Shown: one piece after another, positions 59,001 to 64,000 of the stretch | Layout of the letters: the number at the start of each line of letters is the position of its first letter | Position numbering within the stretch: position 1 is the stretch's first letter | Notes under the pieces: model-generated | What the model saw: the letters and a program-made list of their open reading frames with translations, nothing else | Told to the model about the DNA's origin: nothing | Database searches by the model: none | From: Marisa cornuarietis | Taxonomy: Eukaryota; Mollusca; Gastropoda; Architaenioglossa; Ampullariidae | NCBI GenBank assembly: GCA_004794655.1 | Contig: SMMW01000650.1 | Coordinates: forward strand, 2,262,619 to 2,326,618 | Reading direction: 5' to 3' | DNA: 64,000 nucleotides | Position numbers and translations under genes: made by a program

Positions 59001-61620
59001 ACTAATTTATTTGAAGTTGTCAGGACAATGATACATAATGAAATAATTACTTAATCACAATTTTCTCTTCTATTATTTACTATTAGGTTGGTAATTTTAA
59101 CACAGTGTGCAGACACATATTTTAATCATATTTCAGAATATATTGATGTGAAGAAATTCCTTTTACACAAGCCCAAAGAATAAAGTCTGATGTGATAGCT
59201 GATTTTACATATTCAGCACATACATGCACCATTGAGAGCACAGTATGTTTCACACCTGTTTGAACAGAATGGGGTTGTAAGAATGCAGCTACTGTGCACG
59301 AACAGATAAAAAGAGTAAGAGGAAAAAAATCATATTACTGAGAAGGATTAATCTGCTAGGAATAATTACTGTTAACAGTTACATTAAACATTTGTCTGCA
59401 TATTTTCTTATATTTAAAGGACTAAAAAAACTCTGCGCTAGATGCAATGTTTAATGGTAGAGAAGGCTATTGGTTGCCAGTTTTAACATTAATTTCTGTT
59501 ACGAGAAGCTGACAACACAAAGTACTATCTGAATGCTATGTCTCTTTATAGCATGATATTGTTTCTACATATTCCATTTGTTTATAGTGTGATAATATTT
59601 TTTTTTAATTTCATGCTTTGCAACTAATATTTTTCAAAATTTATACAGTCGAGTTATACTTGAATACAATACAATTTTATTATTCCACAAGGGCAATTAC
59701 AGGCAGTGCTCATACGCTAGCAATATACAGATATATATATATATACACACACATGTTGAATGCAGCTACTGTGCAAGAAGGAACCACAATACCTTTTGAG
59801 ATTAATTTGCCATCAAGTTTCTCCTTGTGTCAGCTAAACTAAGCATTCAATTGAATATCGTCTTCTACTTGAATGTTGTCCAAAATTAAGTTTTTAAAAT
59901 GATATGCAACAGACAGCAATCACCTGATGTGAAAATTGACTTCCACCATAAAAAGTTAAAATGACAAAATAAAGGTATTTGTTATTTAAATTATGTCTAT
60001 TAAAATATTGAGTTATTGTATATATCTGAAAAGTTTGAGAAGACTTTTTAAATTTCATGCCTCGTAAGCTATTTTTTCCTAACCTGGTGATCACAGATTT
60101 TGGATTTTTTCCCACATACTCTTTCAACCATATCCAATACAAGAACACACACAAACACACACAGATTTACAAGGACTACAGCATTTTATCATTTAAGAAA
60201 TGCTTTTTATTGTGTTGTGTGATTTTTTTACTGCATTTATTTTATTAGCATACGGGTATAACTGCTTTTGTTTGACCACAAGGTGAACAGATGAGGCAAA
60301 AAAGATGATGATAGGGGTTGCTCATTTTGCACAGGCCACAACAGGGCAGACATTAAAAGAAAACAACCTGTAAAGAGATGATTTGATCTCTAAGTGGCAT
60401 CTCTAGTTTTGCTAGGGGAAGAGATAGATAGGAGTTGGCTGGTGGGCAGAGAGACAAAGAAGAAAAAAAAGTCACTGTCACTATCCCTTCTAAATCTAAC
60501 AATATTACCAAGGCATTCAATACTAATCTAGTTTTCAACATGCTTTTGCACAATGTGAGGTGCAAACTTGCAGTATACTTTCACAAGAACATATAAGTCT
60601 ACATATACATGCAAATACACATAAAAAATTCTCTTGCTCTTACTCTTGCATTTCTGCAATCTGTGCTTCCTTTTCCTTTTTATCCTCTTCCATTTCCCTA
60701 AGTTTCTTCTGCAAGCTCTCTATAGAATCCAATGCTGCTTCTGCACTAACATCCTCTCCAGCTACAACAGTGTCTGCTTGCAAAGATGAAGGTTGTTCAG
60801 CAATAACTGGCACCTCCCTTGTTACATCTGTCTGTACTTCCACTGTCAGCATCGTTTTTGCTTCCTGAAACTGAAAAAAACTCCCAACAGGTAATGGAAA
60901 ATAGAGTGCTGTCTTGATGGTCATGTTATTAAAAGTTTTCACATAAATTACAGGAAGACATGCTACCTGGATGAAAGTCTTCAACATTCACCACAATTCC
61001 AAGGCTTCTCTATGATGACTGAACTTCAGGCCACAGGGCAGCATCCACACACAGCACCAACACAATCCACAGGCCAAATATCAAACACATCAAACAAGCC
61101 GTAATGTTGCCCCGAGAGTTTCTCTCACTTCTATGACTCTTACACATCTAACAGTGTGCCCCTCAAGTCTGAATATGCACAACTTTCCTATCTTTTTGTA
61201 TAATGACTTTGACACCCTACAGCTCAGTATTTTATTACGTAATTCTGATTACTGTTGCTTTAAGGGCCAATGATGATGACACACAAAATTTTCTGTTTCT
61301 CTGTCACATTTATATTTCATCATCAATTTTTATACCTGTGATTACTGACTAAATGCATGGTATTATACAAGGTAAGGACATTTGTTTAAGAGTAACATCC
61401 TAAAATATATAAGATTTCCATATCATTATTGTATTTGCTTGAACGTTTTTACTAATCTAAATGCATATTGCACACAAGCAAATAAAGTGACAAACATTCC
61501 ACTCACCATTTTACTGTGATACTCCTTTGCTGCTGCTTCCAATTGCCGCATCTTATTGTTGGCTCGGAAGTTTTCTGCTCTCAATTCTGCTGCCTCTTCT
61601 CTAAGTTCACACAACTCAGT
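42186..61620 (-). CDS. ERC: ELKS/CAST/ERC (Bruchpilot-family) active-zone protein, C-terminal part
   Basis: Nine minus-strand exons with consistent phases encode 460 residues and a stop. The N-terminal part lies past the window or in unrecognised exons. Ordered matches to ERC1/ERC2: 'EKKKNAQLLEEARKRED', 'ERIEELEEALRESV', 'NLEEVYEMKQEAVQAAISEK', 'DATIALLEMTSTKK', 'TQNLMKLRESAKD', 'CSDTDPALLQG' and a C-terminal helical segment 'RANFLLQRLGTRAPELLQAF' in the FIP-RBD-like region. Nearly all of it is heptad coiled coil; a Ser/Gly/Lys-rich linker follows the 'TQNLMKL' stretch. ERC proteins scaffold RIM, liprin-alpha, Bassoon and calcium channels at presynaptic release sites and bind Rab6 vesicles. 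The protein ends 'TDSCTSCQSN', so the IWA PDZ-binding end of vertebrate CAST is absent. One intron is 12.3 kb. The last two exons are G+C-rich and the others A/T-rich. Confidence 0.92.
42543..42636 (-). repeat. Local repeat, inverted copy (last ERC intron region)
   Basis: The reverse complement of this segment aligns with 43,127-43,238 over about 95-110 bases, including 'ACGACTTACTCTCGCTTCA' followed by 'ACTATGGCCCC'. It is one of three copies of a family seen only here in the window. Confidence 0.7.
42709..42817 (+). repeat. Local repeat, direct copy 1
   Basis: Shares order and many words with the copy at 43,127: GGTCTG, TAACT, AAACAAGA, GTCCGTGAG, CAACG/AACGACTTA-like, CCTCACTTCATAACTACGA, CCCC. 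It is more diverged than the other pair. Confidence 0.55.
42862..43040 (+). repeat. Degenerate minisatellite
   Basis: Five or six imperfect units of about 25-35 bases, each with a GTCAGCGGTA or GGTCACTGGT word followed by A/T-rich 'aaattagaatata'. It lies between the two direct copies of the local repeat. Confidence 0.55.
43127..43238 (+). repeat. Local repeat, direct copy 2
   Basis: Contains AACGACTTACTCTCGCTTCA followed by CAACTATGGCCCCTGG. Best match is the inverted copy at 42,543-42,636. Confidence 0.7.
43830..43945 (-). mobile_element. tRNA-derived SINE (decayed)
   Basis: The minus strand has a box A-like TGGCTCAACGGTT (43,942-43,930) and a worn box B (GGGTCTATATCC, about 43,898-43,887), then ATGTGGCACCTG (about 43,873-43,862), the same core as the 41.8 kb SINE. 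Confidence 0.5.
43985..44013. repeat. (CA)n microsatellite
   Basis: About 14 CA units in the last ERC intron, 95 bases downstream (in gene orientation) of the penultimate exon. Confidence 0.95.
44108..44281 (-). CDS. ERC: ERC exon (FIP-RBD-like region, first half)
   Basis: Acceptor TGCCGACAG, 58 codons from VLRVIRKLEHSKKRLHTL to NLRSQSLEQ, donor GTCAGT, phase 0-0. 'KLEAVCSDTDPALLQGVPSP' corresponds to ERC 'HLTALCHDRDPLILRGLTPP'. Codon third positions are mainly G/C, unlike the upstream exons. Confidence 0.9.
44815..44897 (-). mobile_element. tRNA-derived SINE head
   Basis: The minus strand shows AAGTGGGTAGAGC (box A-like, about 44,892-44,880) and GGTTCATATCCC (box B, 44,849-44,838) at tRNA-like spacing. 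The plus-strand A run after 44,898 lies on the 5' side. The 3' extent is unclear. Confidence 0.5.
46690..46900 (-). mobile_element. Possible tRNA-derived SINE
   Basis: The minus strand has GGTGCTGTAGTTAGTTA (about 46,884-46,868) followed by CCTAGGTTCACCGGGTC (about 46,827-46,811), reminiscent of boxes A and B. A body of unknown origin runs to about 46,690. Weaker than the other SINE calls. Confidence 0.35.
49381..49535. mobile_element. MITE-like element with imperfect terminal inverted repeats
   Basis: Opens CCAGTGGCGTAACAAG and closes with GGTTCCTATGCTGCTGC, i.e. imperfect inverted ends, with a G-run (GGGGGG, about 49,410) and opposing C-runs (CCCCCC) inside. 'CAGTGGCGTA…GGGGGG…CCCCCC…TACGCCACTG'-type elements are common non-autonomous DNA transposons in animals. 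The short flanks are alike (catgcacatg / catgcatgc), so a target duplication is possible but unproven. Confidence 0.45.
54196..54735 (+). mobile_element. Foldback mariner-derived element
   Basis: Both ends carry mariner-type termini next to TA: left GGTGTCTAAAAAGTAACGGG, right (reverse complement) GGTCTGTCTGAAAAGTAATG; both then read ACTGGTGTCA. The similarity continues inward so that about 54,196-54,383 and 54,540-54,735 are inverted copies of the 3' end of a mariner transposase gene. The roughly 155-bp loop holds plus-strand transposase 3' fragments ('QFLAKN', 'LAPCD', and in another frame 'FPKLKGIIKGTCFDQEE'). The transposase is broken and far shorter than the roughly 345-residue family norm. 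It could only move using a transposase supplied elsewhere. Confidence 0.75.
54870..55375 (+). pseudogene. Non-LTR retrotransposon 3' tail fragment
   Basis: The plus-strand frame ends '…FSVSGALTWNTLLIQI' and 'SSIISLKSYLF', matching the common non-LTR end 'F.VSGP..WNSLP..IR' and 'L..FK..LKTHLF'. The 3' flank includes GGTGCTTTACAAATACTTG and an ATT-rich tail (about 55,357-55,370). Strongly 5'-truncated. Confidence 0.5.
56599..56727 (-). CDS. ERC: ERC exon with TQNLMKL and a Ser/Gly/Lys linker
   Basis: Acceptor TGTCTTCAG, 43 codons from TQNLMKLRESAKDKGGN through a run of Ser and GKKTVAQRLRNAPPEQ to the donor GTAGAT, phase 0-0. The low-complexity Ser run and 'APPEQ' replace the charged spacer seen in vertebrate ERC. 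The next exon lies 12.3 kb away. Confidence 0.88.
56991..57138 (-). CDS. ERC: ERC exon with AAISEKDATIALLEM motif
   Basis: Acceptor CGTTACAG. The first base completes Lys, then QEAVQAAISEKDATIALLEM and 49 codons in all to the donor GTGAGT after GAGAGAGGTG. A donor three bases earlier (GTGGTG) is possible but weaker. Confidence 0.92.
57250..57600 (+). pseudogene. Non-LTR retrotransposon 3' tail fragment
   Basis: Plus-strand translation reads 'WNSPPAHI', then 'KSFKCALKTHLF' (about 57,284-57,363), the standard C-terminal end of CR1/RTE-like ORF2. A 3' untranslated stretch follows, ending near 'gcactatataaatcatatg' (57,570-57,589). It sits inside an ERC intron in the antisense direction. Confidence 0.55.
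57853..58013 (-). CDS. ERC: ERC exon
   Basis: Acceptor GATACAG, opens ATG GAA GAA (MEEMRKEVEAMQAS), ends LEEVYEM plus AA before the donor GTAAGT (phase 2). Corresponds to the ERC stretch ending 'HLEEVLEMKQE'. Confidence 0.92.
58301..58432 (-). CDS. ERC: ERC exon with ERIEELEEALRESV motif
   Basis: Acceptor ACCTTCAG, 44 codons (TQIKQKNERIEELEEALRES … AELQAQIDASKTA) to the donor GTAAGT, phase 0-0. The motif is nearly identical to vertebrate ERC. Confidence 0.93.
58574..58687 (-). repeat. Exact 57-bp tandem duplication
   Basis: Bases 58,574-58,630 and 58,631-58,687 are identical over all 57 positions. Fifty-seven is a multiple of three, and the unit is open in the frame that continues from the neighbouring ERC exon, giving a repeated 19-residue unit (ASKDDLKNIKRLRILLKEY). 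It is in the intron following the exon at 58,817-58,952. Confidence 0.97.
58817..58952 (-). CDS. ERC: ERC exon with EKKKNAQLLEEARKRED motif
   Basis: Acceptor GATTACAG. The first base T completes Asp, then VIKEYRQKVGTLKRNQQTE, KKKNAQLLEEARKRED and DASQLS to the donor GTAAGT. This block is one of the best conserved in ERC proteins. The reading frame stays open past the donor for a further 84 codons, to a stop at 58,565. Confidence 0.92.
60644..60864 (-). CDS. ERC: ERC exon
   Basis: Acceptor TTTCAG, opens GAA GCA AAA (EAKTMLTVEVQTDV), ends in GA before the donor GTAAGA (phase 2). A less ordered Thr/Val/Ala-rich stretch precedes 'IESLQKKLREMEEDKKEKEA', which matches the ERC coiled coil just before the EKKK block. 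Confidence 0.85.
61016..61104. repeat. Dispersed repeat, copy 1
   Basis: About 89 bases nearly identical (about four or five differences) to 61,796-61,884, including ACTGAACTTCAGGCCACAGG and CAATCCACAGGCCAAATATC. It stands alone here, without the flanking repeat sequence seen around copy 2. Confidence 0.9.
61507..61620 (-). CDS. ERC: ERC exon (most 5' exon visible)
   Basis: Minus-strand acceptor TTTAACAG, then 38 codons (TELCELREEAAELRAEN … AAAKEYHSKM) to the donor GTGAGT. Phase 0 at both ends, highly charged coiled coil. Its placement in this gene rests on strand, phase and coiled-coil character rather than a strong family motif. Confidence 0.75.
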
Positions 61621-61683
61621 CTGTTAAACCACATATAAATATATATATATACACACACACATAAAAACACATAAAAAACACAT

Positions 61684-61884
61684 ACATAAAAAAATGTGGC
61701 TTGTATAGCACGTTATTCTCCCCTTTGGACGAGCTCAAGGCACTTCACAAATGACAAATGGTGTGACGTGAAAAAAATGTCACATCAGAACAAAATGACT
61801 GAACTTCAGGCCACAGGGCAGCATCCACACACAGTACCAACACAATCCACAGGCCAAATATCAAACACTTCAAAAAAGCCATAA
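61684..61884. repeat. Dispersed repeat, copy 2 with larger unit
   Basis: Includes the 89-base block shared with 61,016-61,104, preceded by 'gtggcttgtatagcacgtta' and 'gacgagctcaaggcacttca'. These resemble the 'tatagcgca…gctgtaca' end seen at 19.97-20.03 kb. Likely a retroposed repeat. Confidence 0.7.
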
Positions 61885-62040
61885 TAATAATACAATAAAT
61901 GAAGATTTTTATAGCATATATTCACACTCATAGAGAGCATGCTCTTAGCGCTTAAAACGGGGAAGAGACATGGACTAAATGGATAGAACACGAGGGACGG
62001 AAGAATAAACAACAGTACTGATGACAAACAGAAAACAAAT
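61880..62040 (-). repeat. Interspersed repeat with TAA-rich tail
   Basis: An AAT run (about 61,881-61,892) is the minus-strand tail. The body aligns with 30,100-30,240 ('ttatagcatatattcacact', 'gagcatgctcttagcgctta', 'gagacatgga', 'gggacggaa'). It ends where the Rex1-like element's 3' tail begins. Confidence 0.65.
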
Positions 62041-62044
62041 ATAG

Positions 62045-64000
62045 AAATCAAATCAAATCAACTTTATTGTCTGTTCGAGGAAACCCAAGACAGACATTTT
62101 TCTTTAGCTCAGAAAAACATGTAAACATATCAGGCAGGCATACATACTCATACAGACATTTAACACACGCACGCACCTACACATTCGCCCCCATAAACTG
62201 TAGACTTCACAAAGCAGGATGCCAATAGACCTAGCAGTCCTTGTGCCTTTTATTTATGATGGTGATGGCTGCTGGCACAAAGGACATCTGATATGCAGTC
62301 TTCCGCACACGTGGCACTTTGTAGCGCCTGCCTGAGGGCAGCAACTGGAAGCAGGGATGGAGAGTGTGTCCGGTCTGAGATGATATCATATGCCATCTTT
62401 CTGACTGCATGAAGATACAAGTCAGAAAGTGGCAGCTGTGTTGTTCCGATAATTTTATTTGCCTGGTGGATGATTCTGGCCAGCTTTGCCTTGTCTTTGA
62501 CGAGGAGGTGACCATACCAGGCAGCGATGTTAAAAGTAAGAGTGCTCTCAACTAGAGACCTGTAGACAGTCTCCAGCACCCCAGAGATGATGCTGAAACT
62601 GCGTAATCTCCTCAGAAGGTGCAGTTGTTGCTGGGCCTTTTTGTACACTTGGTGCCCATGATCACTAAAGGAGAGCCTTCCGTCTATCACTGTACCAAGG
62701 TACCTAAACCTAGCAGCCCTCTGCACCTGCTGTCCCCTGATTTGGATTGGCGGTAAGAAAGAGGTATTGCCATCTCTTCCATCGTGTGCCCTACCAAGGA
62801 CCATCTCCTCCGTTTTTTCAACATTCAGCTCCAGAAAGCTGCAATCAAACCAGTCCTCTAGTTCCCCCACGCAGGCCAGGTACTGTGACAGGGACTGCTC
62901 GTCTCTGAGGCAACCCACAAGGGCCATGTCATCTGCATATTCACTAGTTTGAGAATACCACTGTTAATGATAATCTTATTTGTGTATACAGAGAACAGGA
63001 CAGGGGAAAGCACACATCCCTGAGGGGTACCCGTGTTGAGGATCAGCTCATCTGACAGAATCATTCCATCCATTGACAGATTTACCCTTTCAGACAAGCC
63101 GGACCCCACAGCACCTGTCGAGACCCACCCTCTGTGGTCGGTCCTTGAGGAATGATCTGATCCACAGAACTAGGCTGGTGTTTACATCTAGGTCTAGTAG
63201 GCGCTTTACAAGAAGGTGTGGCTGGACCGTGTTGAAGGCGCTGGAAAAATCCATGAACAGGACCCGAACATAGGTACCCGAGGTGTCCAAGTGTTGTAGA
63301 ATGGCATCTAGAAGAGTGAGAGTGGCATTGGACACACCCCTACGTGGCTTGTAGGCAAACTGCAGGGGGTCCAGGCGATTAACCACAGTGGAGGTTAACA
63401 ACCTTCCCACAACCCTCTCCAAACACTTGGCCACAACAGACATGAGAGCCACAGGTCGAAAATCCTTCAAGTTTGTAGCATTAGGTTTCTTTGGCACTGG
63501 TAGTATTGTTGATGTGCGCCATATGCGGGGAACACTGTGAGAGTCAAGGGAGAGCTGGAAAAGTCTGGTAAAGACACCGTCCAGCTGACTAGCACACTCT
63601 TTGAGAACCTTGTCTCTCACGTGGTCAGGTCCAGGGGCCTTACGCGGGTTAACATGAGAGAGAGTTCTGATGACATCTCCCTCACAGACTGTGACAGTGG
63701 CTGCCAACACAAATCGTACGTGGAAGGTGTTGAGCTCAACAAACGTGACTGGGTCAGCACACTTTACTCTTTGTGTCTTTTGTTCTCTACCCATCATGGT
63801 GTTCAGGCCCATCCATGCTTCCCTTGCGTTGCTGTCAGTAAGTTGCTTTTCTATCTTCTTTCTGTATTCCACCCTAGATGTTTTTGCTTTTGCCCTGAAC
63901 TCCTTCTCTTTTTCGTTCACTTTCTGTTTGTCTCCCTGCAAAAAAGCTATCTTCTTTTCATTGAGACAGTGTTTCAGCTCTTTACCCAGCCATGGTTTGT
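62045..64000 (-). mobile_element. Rex1-like non-LTR retrotransposon, 3' part (runs off window)
   Basis: Minus-strand reverse transcriptase ORF in three pieces. A frame open to the window edge ('KPWLGKELKHCLNEKK' to 'GLDRCC', 64,000-63,090) contains RT motifs 'NPRKAPGPDHV', 'LKDFRPVALMSV' and 'VLFMDFSSAFNTV'. After a frameshift near 63,110 comes 'TGTPQGCVLSPVLFSVYTN'. After another near 62,940 come 'YADDMALVG', 'FRYLGTVIDGRLSF' and the C-terminal 'YRSLVESTLTFNIAAWYG'. The motif set matches the Rex1/Babar group of the CR1 lineage. The 3' end is short: AATAAAG then TTGATTTGATTTGATTT (about 62,078-62,045), a typical short-repeat tail. The two frameshifts make this copy inactive. A second copy lies at 25.1-26.3 kb. 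Confidence 0.85.

Noticed and set aside
62250..63941. Reverse-transcriptase frames as host genes
   Set aside because: The motif order and 3' tail identify a non-LTR retrotransposon, and a second decayed copy exists in the window.

Overview
This is eukaryotic, invertebrate nuclear DNA. It has spliced genes with GT-AG introns, long dinucleotide and trinucleotide microsatellites, tRNA-derived SINE-like repeats and decayed non-LTR retrotransposons. A Pox-neuro class Pax gene together with an ELKS/CAST/ERC active-zone gene points to a protostome. The repeat types (CA/TG tracts, repeats with TAA-rich tails ending in a 'tatagcgc' motif, Rex1-like reverse transcriptase) suggest a lophotrochozoan, probably a mollusc. 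That placement is inference; no species marker was seen. I saw no prokaryotic, viral or CRISPR structure.

Layout. Positions 1-27,400 contain no protein-coding gene I can support. They hold microsatellites, several CpG-rich patches, a tRNA-derived SINE (about 13.8 kb), a decayed non-LTR C-terminal region (18.1-19.0 kb), a decayed Rex1-like retrotransposon (25.1-26.3 kb) and a second unrelated non-LTR remnant (26.3-27.0 kb). Positions 27,459-29,348 (+) hold a three-exon Pox-neuro (Poxn) homologue with a complete paired domain and no homeodomain. A short optional fourth exon may end at 29,509. Positions 29,510-42,185 are intergenic, with interspersed repeats, a decayed retrocopy-like coding remnant at 34.1-34.5 kb and CpG-rich promoter-like patches.

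Positions 42,186-61,620 (-) carry the last nine recognisable coding exons of an ELKS/RAB6-interacting/CAST (ERC/Bruchpilot family) gene. All splice phases agree and the exons join into 460 codons plus a stop; the 5' part lies beyond the window. One intron is 12.3 kb. Its introns hold a foldback mariner derivative (54.2-54.7 kb), non-LTR tails, SINEs, a MITE-like repeat, a three-copy local repeat and an exact 57-bp tandem duplication. Positions 62,045-64,000 (-) are the 3' part of a Rex1-like non-LTR retrotransposon that runs off the window end.

The two genes are not functionally coupled in any way visible here. Poxn is a transcription factor linked to neural and sensory specification, and ERC is a presynaptic active-zone and Golgi-vesicle scaffold. 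The most informative unusual signals are the possible alternative C-terminus of Poxn, the composition break inside the ERC gene near 44.9 kb, the foldback mariner element, the 57-bp in-frame duplication beside an ERC exon, and the three-copy repeat in the last ERC intron. I did not find convincing evidence of a wholly new biological system.
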